Translations under genes and position numbers: made by a program | Assembly (NCBI RefSeq): GCF_002252085.1 | Contig: NZ_NEEY01000018.1 | Coordinates: forward strand, 1 to 33,576 | DNA: 33,576 nt | Reading direction: 5' to 3' | From: Aerococcus sp. 1KP-2016 | GTDB taxonomy: Bacteria > Bacillota > Bacilli > Lactobacillales > Aerococcaceae | Shown: in pieces, positions 8,439-16,516 of the stretch | Layout: each line of letters opens with the position of its first letter | How positions within the stretch are numbered: position 1 is the stretch's first letter | The notes under the pieces: model-generated | Database searches by the model: none | What the model was told of the DNA's origin: nothing | Seen by the model: only the letters and a program-made list of their open reading frames with translations

Positions 8439-8590
8439 AGAGTGTGACAAATCTCGCTAAGCTTTGAACCGTTGGAAGAAAATGAACGTAAAACCCGTAC
8501 TTTAGGATTTACAGATTTTTCTGAAATGCAGTCAAAGCTGACATTTGGAACAAGTTTCAAATGCATTTGACAAAAGTCGAATTAATGTGC
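8439..8590. other. Non-coding gap after fni with a possible gene remnant
   Basis: A frame without a start codon is open from 8449 to 8571 on the plus strand (containing SFEPLEENERKTRTLGF). It has no ribosome site and no family I recognise. It may be a decayed gene tail or chance. Nothing else is visible here. Confidence 0.25.
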
Positions 8591-8591
8591 A

Positions 8592-8872
8592 GAGGCTGGG
8601 ACAAAAGGCCTCTAAAAGGCGTACACAATTCTTAATAAGAGTTGTGTACGCCTTTTACTTTGAAAAATTCTTATAAATTTTGATTGAAATATTTCATGGG
8701 AACAGGTGTCAAAGGACTGAAAGTGTCGTTCCTTAGCCGTGAAAGAGGATGAAATCGAGACCTTGGCTCGATTTCAAATTGAAAGATCTTGGCTTTCAAT
8801 GGTCCCACGGCTCACAAGGAACGCACACTGTAAGGACGAAAAACCGATGATTTTATTTTTTGTCCCAGCCTC
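8592..8872. repeat. 281-bp palindromic element with 15-bp terminal inverted repeats (MITE-like)
   Basis: GAGGCTGGGACAAAA (8592-8606) and its perfect reverse complement (8858-8872) bound a non-coding segment between convergent genes. Inside are a long hairpin at 8615-8655 and a cloverleaf-like fold. In the cloverleaf, outer arms at 8722-8741 and 8806-8829 pair in three blocks (AGTGT/ACACT, GTTCCTT/AAGGAAC, GCCGTG/CACGGC). They enclose two hairpins: 8750-8776 (ten-bp stem) and 8778-8800 (eight-bp stem). Both hairpins have a seven-base loop of the form A-Y-CTTGG. No transposase or protein is encoded. Inference: a MITE- or REP-like mobile repeat that may be transcribed. The GAGGCTGGGACAAAA motif is, from memory, widespread in Firmicute intergenic regions. 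Confidence 0.65.
8615..8655. terminator. Strong bidirectional hairpin terminator downstream of fni
   Basis: AAAGGCGTACACAA pairs with TTGTGTACGCCTTT, extended inward by TCTTA/TAAGA with one wobble. It is followed by TTTTA on the plus strand and flanked by A-runs on the other side. It lies inside the palindromic element and probably ends the mevalonate operon. Confidence 0.65.
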
Positions 8873-8899
8873 CTTTTTGTATTATGAAACTTGAAATCC

Positions 8900-9075
8900 G
8901 TGTGCGTTCCTTTTCTTCTCATTAAAGAACTATAAATGCTCACTGCTTTACTTTTTCTCTGATTTAGCAAACCACAGCCCTCTCTGCGTTCCTTTTCTGA
9001 GGATCTGGAAACCACAGGGATTTGTGGTTTGCTTTTTTTCTCATTTAAGAAACCACAGCATGTTATGCTTTCCAA
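8900..9075. repeat. Degenerate ~36-45-bp tandem repeats
   Basis: Related units begin at 8904, 8945, 8986, 9031 and 9067 with GCGTTCC or GCTTTAC/GCTTTCC variants. They continue TTTTTCTCATTTAAG, and three contain AAACCACAG. The first unit also matches, in inverted orientation, the GGAACGCACAC end of the adjacent cloverleaf arm. A minus-strand frame of 87 codons crosses the block, but its repetitive content and lack of a ribosome site argue against a gene. Confidence 0.55.
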
Positions 9076-9128
9076 TTTCCGTCCGTTTTAAATTTAATAT
9101 ATACAATCTAGAAAAGATAAGCTGAAAA

Positions 9129-9160
9129 GAACCTAAAAGAATGAATCTTTCAGGTTCTTT
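9129..9160. terminator. Terminator downstream of the DUF2877 gene
   Basis: GAACCT-a-AAAGA pairs with TCTTT-c-AGGTTC with one mismatch and has T-rich tracts on both strands. It lies between the repeat block and the minus-strand gene that ends at 9167. Confidence 0.7.
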
Positions 9161-9166
9161 TTACTG

Positions 9167-10054
9167 TTATTTAGATACTTTGGCGTGTGCCTGTTGCACG
9201 TAACGCAAACCCATACCCATACCAAATGTCATATCATGACCTGAGGTATGCCCTACGCGCATGGTATTGGTAATGGCATCTGTTAAATTAATAGTCAATT
9301 GCGCTAAATCGTTTAAATCAGCGACTTTACATAATGTATACAGCTGATAAATTGGTGTCGAAAAATAATCTTCGGCTCCAGCAAGTATATATGCCTTGCT
9401 CACATCTGTTGTAGATAGTGGACTTTCTAGTAGTTGATCGGACAAATCTTCGGCACGGTACAGGGCAAATAATTTCATCACAGCTAAGTAGCCCACTAAC
9501 ATATCGTCGCCAGATGGTGTCAAGCCTCGCCCGCGACCAATCAAATAATGAATGATTTTATCCCAATCAATCACTTGATTATCATCTTGTTCAAGCATGG
9601 TTTGTATCTTTTGAAAACTATTATCTTCAGTGTTCAGCCCGAGCGCTGTTCTACTAGTGCTTGCAATTGCTTGGTCGTAAGCACTCAGTAAACTTGAAAG
9701 AAGTTTGTTATCAAAAGGAATGGCATGTAGTCGTTGGTCTACTTTGGAGGCTTTATAGGCAAAACTTTGCACGCTCTTTTTCCCGTAAAAAGTAAGCTCG
9801 TCTTCGGTGACTCGGACACGATTCCCGATGTCAATGATGTCGTTTATTTGATTAAAATCTTCTGGTGAAAGGTAAAGGCCAAATCCTGCGATGTAATGGG
9901 CGTAGGAGCCAAAATGGATGAGTTGATTTTTGACTTGAATGACAAAGGAACCCTGAAATTTACTGTGAATATGACCCATGCGGCCAAATTTATTAAGGGG
10001 ATGGACTAGGGAACTTACTGTCAACATGATGGGGGTGGTTTGTGAATCGCCCAT
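9167..10054 (-). CDS. DUF2877 (AllH-like) protein
   Basis: A 295-residue protein of the DUF2877 family. The diagnostic motif is GRGRGLTPSGDDMLVGYLAV at about residues 172-191, and a second conserved stretch near the C-terminus reads VGHTSGHDMTFGMGMG. Known: E. coli AllH (YlbF) belongs to this family and, with FdrA and AllG, forms the oxamate carbamoyltransferase of anaerobic allantoin breakdown. Neither partner is visible here, so that function cannot be assigned. The gene is a monocistron between a repeat block and the mtnN remnant, with a terminator just after it. The start ATG follows AGAGGTGACAT. It is intact and full length. Confidence 0.75.
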   Translation of the reverse strand: MGDSQTTPIMLTVSSLVHPLNKFGRMGHIHSKFQGSFVIQVKNQLIHFGSYAHYIAGFGLYLSPEDFNQINDIIDIGNRVRVTEDELTFYGKKSVQSFAYKASKVDQRLHAIPFDNKLLSSLLSAYDQAIASTSRTALGLNTEDNSFQKIQTMLEQDDNQVIDWDKIIHYLIGRGRGLTPSGDDMLVGYLAVMKLFALYRAEDLSDQLLESPLSTTDVSKAYILAGAEDYFSTPIYQLYTLCKVADLNDLAQLTINLTDAITNTMRVGHTSGHDMTFGMGMGLRYVQQAHAKVSK

Positions 10055-10165
10055 ATGTCACCTCTACTTTCATGAAATGCGATTGTGCCTGTTTAATCGG
10101 ATATTTCTCTAATTATATTATAACTGAAAATTTAAGAAATGACTTGTGAAATATCATTTATGATA

Positions 10166-10199
10166 TAAAAAAAGTACCCATTCAATGCAGAATCGGTAC
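10166..10199 (-). terminator. Terminator of the metQ-mtnN transcript
   Basis: On the minus strand GTACC-GATTC pairs with GAAT-GGGTAC around TGCATT, with an internal C/C mismatch, followed by seven Ts. It is 55 bases past the mtnN stop. Confidence 0.6.
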
Positions 10200-10254
10200 A
10201 AATTGTATTTCTTTCATGATTTAAGATCCATAATTTTGCGTCATTACCATGAAA

Positions 10255-10949
10255 CTAGTTTTGTTGCAATAAATCAATCGCTTTAAACAAGACATCCGCT
10301 GCGTTAATAGCGACCTGATCTTTATCCTTTAAATATTCTTCAGGTGCCTGCTCACTGGATGTGTCACTAACACTTTTTATAGAAAGAAATGGCAAATTAT
10401 AGGTATAAGAAACCTGAGCTATTGCGGTAGCTTCCATTTCCACAATGACTCCTTCTGGGAAAGCATTGCGCACAAAATTAATTCGCTCTACCTGATACAT
10501 AAAAGCATCTGAAGTTAGGCATTGACCCGTATGAAAAAAATGATGCTTACTTAATAGTGTTTTATTATTGGTTGTAGTTGCGCTGCGATTGGATAAGTTG
10601 CAAGCATTCGTGCAACACGACCAAGAGGACTCCCAAATGCAGTATCATCCGCATCGTGATAGGTAAAATCATTTGGAATAACGATATCTCCTGCATGAAT
10701 GTAATCCTTGATTGAACCAACTACGCCATAATTTAACACATAGTCCGGTTTGAAACGTTCAATCGCAATAGTAGCCCCCATTGCGGCATTTGCTTTCCCT
10801 ATACCACTTTCGACTAAATACAAAAGATAATCCGGATTGATTGCTTCATAAATATTTAAATGTTTGAGTTGGTCAACTTTTTGAGCATTTGCTCTCTTCC
10901 TTAATGGCGTCATTTCTTCTTCCATAGCAACAATCACAACTATATTCAC
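10255..10949 (-). pseudogene. mtnN: 5'-methylthioadenosine/S-adenosylhomocysteine nucleosidase, frameshifted
   Basis: MtnN (Pfs) cleaves MTA and SAH, feeding methionine salvage and removing a methyltransferase inhibitor. The N-terminal part (10949 down to a TAA at 10551) has VVIVAMEEEMTPL, ESGIGKANAAMGAT and NYGVVGS. The C-terminal part continues in another frame from about 10557. It has KHHFFHTGQCLTSDAFMYQ, then VIVEMEATAIAQVSY with the Glu and Met of the active site, and SVSDTSSEQAP with the catalytic Asp. One base is missing near 10554-10557, where one extra T would repair it. The GTG start overlaps the metQ TAG by one base, so the two were translationally coupled. With metQ also broken, true decay of the pair is likely, although the indel alone could be a sequence error. 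Confidence 0.85.
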
Positions 10950-11833
10950 TACTCACCCTCACTCTCAAATGTAGCAAGGTCAAGGTCTACAGGGACTTTT
11001 GTATCATTGAATTCAGTTTCAATGTAATTTTTCACATCATCACTGAAATAGATCTCTTGTAGCGTTTCTATTTGTTCACTATTTTCATTATCATCTGATG
11101 TGACGAATACATTCACATTTCCAATGTTACTATCAGTGATTTTACTAGTATCTTCTGTAAACAAAGCATCTTCATTTGGATTAAGGCCACCCTCAAATGC
11201 TAATGTAGAAGAGATAGTAACTAGGGCAACATCTTCGAGTGCCTGTAATCCTGAATTATCATCAATTTCAATAAATTCAAGCTTTTTAGGGTTATCAGTA
11301 ATATCTTTCACTGTATATAGCCCCTCTACCTCTTCATTTAATGTAATAAAATTCGCATCTTGTAATAATGCTAAAGATCGTGATTGTTGGGCTGGATTAT
11401 TAGCAATCGCCACTTATGACGCCTCTGGCACATCATCTAAAGTATCAAATTCATTAGAATATATGCCTAATGGTTCTATATAAGTTGTAAAAGCTGGCAC
11501 AACGTCTTCTTCGTGATCATCATTAAATACTTTCATATAATCATAGGTTTGAAAAGCATTGTAGTCCATATCTCCTGCTGACCTGGCAGTGTTGATATCA
11601 ATACCATCTACATTCACAAGTTCAATATTAATCCCAGCTTCCTTAGTAGCCTCTAATTCTGATATATAAGTCCAAATATCCAAATCAGAATCAAAACTAC
11701 CAATTTTAATAGTCGTTTCCTCTGTTGAACTTACATTGGCTGCTTCACTTGAACCACTATTATTTGAACAACCTGCTTACACCAAAATACTCGTTAATAC
11801 AACTGAAGAAAATATCCCATTAAACTTTTTCAT
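10949..11833 (-). pseudogene. metQ: MetQ/NlpA-family methionine-binding lipoprotein, two nonsense mutations
   Basis: Substrate-binding lipoprotein of a methionine ABC importer. The ATG at 11833 follows AAAAGGGGA and gives a signal peptide MKKFNGIFSSVVLTSILV. A TAA (11777-11779) then stands inside the lipobox, just before AGC with the lipidated Cys. The frame continues with TIKIGSFDSDLDIWTY and ends at DVPEAS, where a second TAA (11414-11416) replaces a residue that is Lys in relatives (DVPEGAKVAIAN). The rest, VAIANNPAQQSRSLALL to ESEGE, is intact. Both lesions are single substitutions without frameshift, which points to genuine decay. No metN or metI lies nearby, so this was an orphan binding protein paired with mtnN. 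Confidence 0.85.
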
Positions 11834-12216
11834 AAAATCCCCTTTTCAAACTAACTTTTTTTTATTATGCAAGAACACTATGCGCCAGTATAATACCTAT
11901 TTACTCGCATGCTTGATTTGTTTTACAGAAATATATGAGCTTAGGCAATATATTACCAAAAAAAATACCGTCCAAAATAGGAGCGGTATTTAAAGTACAT
12001 TACGTGTAAAATAAATATTCTTTCTAAAATCTTGTAAGTACAATTTTGGGTACATATAAAGGACATGAAATCTTTATTTCAAGTAATCTCACCCGAATAC
12101 TGAAAAAAGTAAAATCACGTCCCATACTAGTATATAAAAAATAATTTAGTGGAACTTTTGAAAATAATATACATATTTGAGCTTGCCAAATAGCTACTCA
12201 GATTAAACTTTACAAG
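11834..12216. other. Intergenic stretch between metQ remnant and azlD
   Basis: About 380 bases, very AT-rich. Apart from the minus-strand terminator at 11963-11991 I see no gene, riboswitch-like fold or repeat. No S-box or T-box motif precedes metQ. Confidence 0.5.
11963..11991 (-). terminator. Minus-strand terminator after azlCD
   Basis: AAATACCG pairs with CGGTATTT with further partial pairing inside. On the minus strand eight Ts follow. It lies about 225 bases past azlD and isolates that operon from metQ. Confidence 0.6.
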
Positions 12217-12531
12217 TTACATAAAAAACATATACATCAATGCCATTGAACCAACGCCAGCAATAATTGTTTTGATAATATCCTTAAAATAATATGCTAC
12301 GACAATTGAAATCAATGCCGGAATGAGTTTAAGATTCTCCAATAGTTTCAGGTTGAATTGTCCATCCCAGAAGAATACATCCGTACAAATCATAGCGGTG
12401 AAGATAATCACCGGCAAGAATGACATGGTTCTATACACTAGTGGCGAAATATTTGCATTTCGCATCACCAACCCTGGAATCACACGTAAAGCCGTGCAAG
12501 TTAGCCCTAAAATAATAATAAATAATGTCAT
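12217..12531 (-). CDS. azlD: AzlD-family branched-chain amino acid transport protein
   Basis: The small partner of AzlC in a branched-chain amino acid exporter. Its 104 residues form about four hydrophobic helices (TLFIIILGLTCTALRVIPGL, then VYRTMSFLPVIIFTAMI, then LIPALISIVVAYYF and a C-terminal helix). This matches the family size and its conserved N-terminal helix with the R-x-x-P motif. It starts 12 bases after the azlC stop in the same direction, the usual pairing. The substrate is inferred from the family. Confidence 0.85.
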   Translation of the reverse strand: MTLFIIILGLTCTALRVIPGLVMRNANISPLVYRTMSFLPVIIFTAMICTDVFFWDGQFNLKLLENLKLIPALISIVVAYYFKDIIKTIIAGVGSMALMYMFFM

Positions 12532-12543
12532 CTACAAGGCCTC

Positions 12544-13245
12544 CTACACAACACGTTGATTGTCTTGGCGTTTCAAGAAATAAAATACAACAGCTAAAGT
12601 AATTGCGGTCACCATAATAATGACATATGAAGATTGAAAAATCATCATTAATACAATTGATAGTAACCCTGTACCAATCATCGAAGTTAACATCATGCGG
12701 TTGCGGATATTTGGTACTAAAATACCAATAAACATAGCTACCATGACAAAGTTCGAAATTACTTCTGGAATTTCAATAAAGGTACCAAATATTGCGCCCA
12801 TAGCGGTAAATACAGCCCATGAAAGCCATGTTGCAGTAGCGACAAATAGGGCATCATTAATGAACCATGGATGTGTTTCATCAGAGTCGCGTAAATTCAC
12901 GATATTTACTGCATAGGATTCATCTGCTGTCATATAATTTAGCCATGCAGCTTTGAAGCGAGGTACTGTTTTGAGATAGGGTGCTAATGAAATACTATAA
13001 AGCCCCTGTCTAGAACTCAAAAGTAAAACTGAAATAAAAATTTCAATCCAGTTCGCATCTTGTGCAAGTAAGGCAGCCGCAAGGAATTGCGAAGAACCGC
13101 CAAAAACCAGGGTACTCATTAAAATAACTTGCCACCATGCAAGTCCAGCATCACTTAATAATAAGCCACACGCTAAACCCACCGGCAAATAACCAATGAC
13201 AATCGGCATGGAGAATTTCCACCGACTGACAGCAACATCTTGCAT
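12544..13245 (-). CDS. azlC: AzlC-family branched-chain amino acid exporter subunit
   Basis: The large membrane subunit of an AzlCD exporter (233 residues, family norm about 230-250). It has the conserved N-terminal GYLPVGLACGLLLSDAGL, followed by VFGGSSQFLAAALLA, and several transmembrane helices extending to the C-terminus. The start ATG lies ten bases after GGAGGTTGA. It follows the double-ATPase ABC gene by 39 bases and precedes azlD, so the three may be co-transcribed. There is no evidence that the ATPase drives AzlCD, which normally needs none. Confidence 0.88.
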   Translation of the reverse strand: MQDVAVSRWKFSMPIVIGYLPVGLACGLLLSDAGLAWWQVILMSTLVFGGSSQFLAAALLAQDANWIEIFISVLLLSSRQGLYSISLAPYLKTVPRFKAAWLNYMTADESYAVNIVNLRDSDETHPWFINDALFVATATWLSWAVFTAMGAIFGTFIEIPEVISNFVMVAMFIGILVPNIRNRMMLTSMIGTGLLSIVLMMIFQSSYVIIMVTAITLAVVFYFLKRQDNQRVV

Positions 13246-13284
13246 TCATTCAACCTCCACCCTGTTTTTGTGTAAAATTACTAT

Positions 13285-14961
13285 TTAACGATTAATTTCA
13301 CGGTGATAATCCATAAACTTACGAATGAAATTATACGGATCCATCAAGCCAATTTGACGTGCGAATACATATAAATTCGATTCACATAAAAAGGCTTTTT
13401 GAATCAATCGATGATCTGTGGCAACACGAATTGGTTTCGTATCTGCAATCAATTCACCTTCAGAAAGTACCCATGTTTGACGCGTGAATTCCAAAATCAA
13501 GTCCATATTATGGGTATTGATAATAATCGCAATTTTACGGTCTTGATTTATTTGATAAAGATATTGCATAAATTCATTATAGTGATGGAAATCTTGCCCC
13601 TCTGACGGCTCATCGATAATTAATAAGGATGGCTTATTGACCAAGGCAGATGAAAGCATGACACGTTTTTGTTGGCCAAATGATAATTGACCAATACGCA
13701 TTTCTGCCGCGTACATAAGTCCAGTCGTTTTCAATGATTCACCAATCACTTGCGCTGCTTCTTCTTCACTGTAATTACAGCGTAAAGCAATATCTTTAAG
13801 GTATTCGTTGACAGTGAAACCGATAATGCGTTGGTCGATATTTTGTTGGATATAGACCGTTTCATTTTTCATTCGACAGAGATTATCTGTTGTTACTTCT
13901 TCACCGTGCCAGAATACTTTACCTTCATCCGGCATAATGTTACCGTCCATGATTTGTCCCAAAGTTGATTTACCTGAACCATTTTTCCCAACAATAGAAA
14001 TCATGTCGCCTTCATAAACTTCGGTAGAAACATTGGTCAGCGTGGAACGTTCACGGCCTGGATAGGTATAGGAAACGTCTTCTAAAGTTAAAATAGCCTT
14101 GTCACTTCGACGTTGCACAAAATTTGGTACCGTCATTAGCCAGGATTCAACGGTACGTTTCAAATCTGGTCCATGTATATAATTGACATTCGAAATATTG
14201 CGCACCTTATCTAAAGGATAGCCTGTATAGCGAATTGCAGATACATAGGACGGCTCTCCCACACCTAGAGAATTTAGGATATTACGTTTTAACAATTTCT
14301 CTGGATTACCATCAAAAATGATACGGCCTTCTGATAGTACAATCACACGATCCACTGGACGATATAATACTTCTTCAATTCGGTATTCCACCATCACGAT
14401 GGTAGCGTCAGTATTGTGATGAATATCATCAACTAAATCAATGAAGACCTGACCAGCTCGCGGTGCCAAATTGGCTAAAGGTTCATCGAAAATAAAGACA
14501 GATTGGTCATAATTCACATTATTGACAAAATTTTGAATGTCACGTTGACCCTCTGATAAATCTTCAAATTTTAAATTGGCATCTGAGGGATGTTCTAAAA
14601 TTCGACGTTTTAATTCCTCTGAAAAATTAGGCACATAGTCACTTGAACGTTTGCGACTATTCGTCATCGTCGATGCTTCTTCTAGATGATGATCCACCGC
14701 GTCTGCCATGATGGTGGCATCCATAGTTTCCATATCTAGATCGAAATTGATGATTTCGCCTTCATATTCACCAGGGAACTCATCCGTCCCAAGTTTACCA
14801 CGTAACGCACGCACTAATGTGGATTTACCCGAGGCATTTGCACCGATAATCAGGACTTTTTCCCCGCGATAAAAGGTTAAATTAATATTTTTTAGGGTAC
14901 GTCTACTAGCACCATCATAGGTAAACGATACACCTTTAAATTGCATCCAAGGATTGGACAT
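13285..14961 (-). CDS. ABC transporter protein with two fused ATP-binding domains
   Basis: A cytoplasmic ATPase of 558 residues with two nucleotide-binding domains, like the fused ECF-type ATPases of the YkoD group. Domain 1 has Walker A GANASGKST at 40-48, a signature-like LSEGQRD and Walker B VFIFDEPLANL. Its switch (H-loop) position reads MVEYRIEE, where relatives have VEHR, so the His is Tyr. Domain 2 has Walker A GKNGSGKST, signature LSFGQQKRV, Walker B LLIIDEPSEGQD and a normal INTHN H-loop. No ECF T or S component is in the window, so the substrate is unknown. It lies between murB (71 bases upstream) and azlC on the same strand. A non-transport role, as for other soluble tandem ABC proteins, is possible. 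Confidence 0.8.
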   Translation of the reverse strand: MSNPWMQFKGVSFTYDGASRRTLKNINLTFYRGEKVLIIGANASGKSTLVRALRGKLGTDEFPGEYEGEIINFDLDMETMDATIMADAVDHHLEEASTMTNSRKRSSDYVPNFSEELKRRILEHPSDANLKFEDLSEGQRDIQNFVNNVNYDQSVFIFDEPLANLAPRAGQVFIDLVDDIHHNTDATIVMVEYRIEEVLYRPVDRVIVLSEGRIIFDGNPEKLLKRNILNSLGVGEPSYVSAIRYTGYPLDKVRNISNVNYIHGPDLKRTVESWLMTVPNFVQRRSDKAILTLEDVSYTYPGRERSTLTNVSTEVYEGDMISIVGKNGSGKSTLGQIMDGNIMPDEGKVFWHGEEVTTDNLCRMKNETVYIQQNIDQRIIGFTVNEYLKDIALRCNYSEEEAAQVIGESLKTTGLMYAAEMRIGQLSFGQQKRVMLSSALVNKPSLLIIDEPSEGQDFHHYNEFMQYLYQINQDRKIAIIINTHNMDLILEFTRQTWVLSEGELIADTKPIRVATDHRLIQKAFLCESNLYVFARQIGLMDPYNFIRKFMDYHREINR

Positions 14962-15032
14962 ATAATGAATGCCCCTTTCAATTAAATTTATTTGTTTATC
15001 TTCTTAAAAATTGTATATCCTGATATGCGGCC

Positions 15033-15970
15033 TTATTGATGTTCAAAACCATCATCAACGACATCATATTTCGTACGTTTACCTAGAATTCTAACTTCTG
15101 GTTCTAAGAGAACATGATTCTTCTCATAAATAATTTCTTGAATATGGTGAATCATATTAATATAGTCTGTGGCACTTGCCCCACCGATGTTGATAATAAA
15201 ACCGGCATGTTTCTTAGAAATTTGGGCACCACCAATTGTGTAGCCTTGTAAACCAGCATCTTGAATTAATTTACCTGTATAATGGCCTACCGGACGCTTG
15301 AATACTGATCCACATGATGGATACTCAAGGGGTTGTTTTGACTCACGCTTTTCTGTCAACTCAGCGATTTTGGCTTGAATGGTATCATAATCGCCAGCCT
15401 TCAATTTGAAACGAGCTTCAACCACAATATCGCCTGATTCTTGTAAGTCTGAATAACGGTAAGCAAGTTTTAAGTCTTCATTTTTCAATGTGTAGAAACG
15501 GCCCGCCTCGATACAACATCAATTTCTACAAGTACTTCGGAAATTTCCCCATCATAAGCACCGGCATTCATATACACCGCGCCTCCGGTAGAACCCGGGA
15601 TACCGCATGCAAATTCTAAGCCTGTTAAACTTCTTTCACCGGCTTGCAAACTTACATCGATAATGCGGCTACCCGCGCCCGCTTTAATATCAAGACCATC
15701 GAATTCAATATAATCCATGTCCGTTAACATTAAGACTACGCCATAAACGCCTTCATCTGAGATAATGACATTACTTGAATTGCCTAAGACCAGTACTGGT
15801 TCATGGGCTTTATTGGCAAAACGAACGAGTGCCATAATTTCATCAGCTGTTTGAGGGAAAATGAGAACATCTGCTGGTCCACCAGTTTCTGTATATGTAT
15901 AGTGTTTCAAAGGTTCATTAAATTTCATATTGGCATTTGGAAATGCTCTACGCAAATCGTTTAAAAACAT
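15033..15970 (-). pseudogene. murB: UDP-N-acetylenolpyruvoylglucosamine reductase, split by a frameshift
   Basis: MurB reduces UDP-GlcNAc-enolpyruvate to UDP-MurNAc in peptidoglycan synthesis and is normally essential. The N-terminal part (15970-15485) has the FAD-binding region LVLGNSSNVIISDEGVYG and the motif GIPGSTGGAVYMNAGAYDGE. It then shifts out of frame after IDVVSRR. The remainder (15488-15033) has YRYSDLQ, SCGSVFKRPVGHYTGKLI with the catalytic Ser, and the Glu of LEPEVRILG. Adding one G to the short G-run at about 15506-15507 joins the halves as one MurB of normal length. Because the rest is perfectly conserved, I favour a sequence error over inactivation. A second murB elsewhere or ribosomal frameshifting are alternatives. 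Confidence 0.9.
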
Positions 15971-16121
15971 GTTGAATTACCCTTCCTGGTAATATATTTA
16001 GCATAAAATAATTGAGAATAGTTGCAAGGTGCTTTCTTCTCATAAAGTGCTAGTATAATCTAATTAATAATACCACATTTTACCGTATATTTACATTGCA
16101 ATGCCGTTCAATATTGTATGC

Positions 16122-16151
16122 TTGAATAATAATCCTCGTGCGTGTTATGAT
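16122..16151 (+). promoter_or_regulatory. Promoter of the small membrane protein gene
   Basis: TTGAAT (16122-16127) and TATGAT (16146-16151) are 18 bases apart, with a TG one base upstream of the -10, giving an extended -10. It lies about 50 bases before the start codon. Confidence 0.5.
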
Positions 16152-16202
16152 AAATTTTTAAGAAAGATTAAAACAAATGTAAATTGTATGAAAGGACTTC
16201 TC

Positions 16203-16442
16203 ATGAACAGAATTCGACGTAATGCCTTAATGATGCTTGCGCTAACTTTTATCTATGCTGGTTTACAAGTTGGACGTCCAGCTGCAGAAATTGCTTGGAC
16301 AAATGTAACCCTTAGTATTTTAATCCCTATCGTTGCGATTATTTTTGCTTTTAACGAGAAAGATAGCCGCTGGCGTTGGACATTAATTAGCCTTGAAGTA
16401 ATTTTACTAATTGTTATGATTGCCATGGCCATATTAAAATAA
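16203..16442 (+). CDS. Small two-helix membrane protein, function unknown
   Basis: The start ATG at 16203 lies six bases after AAAGGA and gives 79 residues. The longer in-frame starts at 16101 and 16188 lack ribosome sites or precede this one. A basic N-terminus (MNRIRRN) is followed by one hydrophobic segment (ALMMLALTFIYAGLQVG), then VTLSILIPIVAIIFAF, a charged loop NEKDSRWRW and a C-terminal helix ISLEVILLIVMIAMAIL. This predicts two to three membrane spans. I do not recognise the family. It is the only plus-strand gene in this block, has its own promoter and terminator, and is divergent from murB. Confidence 0.65.
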   Translation: MNRIRRNALMMLALTFIYAGLQVGRPAAEIAWTNVTLSILIPIVAIIFAFNEKDSRWRWTLISLEVILLIVMIAMAILK

Positions 16443-16454
16443 GAACACATTATA

Positions 16455-16505
16455 AAAGAACCTGTAGATACAAGGGCAAGATACGCTCGTTTCTACAGGT
16501 TCTTT
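16455..16505. terminator. Bidirectional terminator, 14-bp stem
   Basis: AAAGAACCTGTAGA pairs perfectly with TCTACAGGTTCTTT, giving T-rich ends on both strands. It separates the plus-strand small membrane protein gene from the convergent acetyltransferase gene. Confidence 0.75.
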
Positions 16506-16516
16506 ATTTGTGCGTC

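Noticed and set aside
8063-8566. 167-codon minus-strand frame overlapping fni
   Set aside because: Antisense to a well-conserved gene, with no start signals; a shadow of the fni coding frame.
8812-9075. 87-codon minus-strand frame across the tandem repeats
   Set aside because: No ribosome site, residues repeat with the DNA units, and it overlaps the palindromic element.
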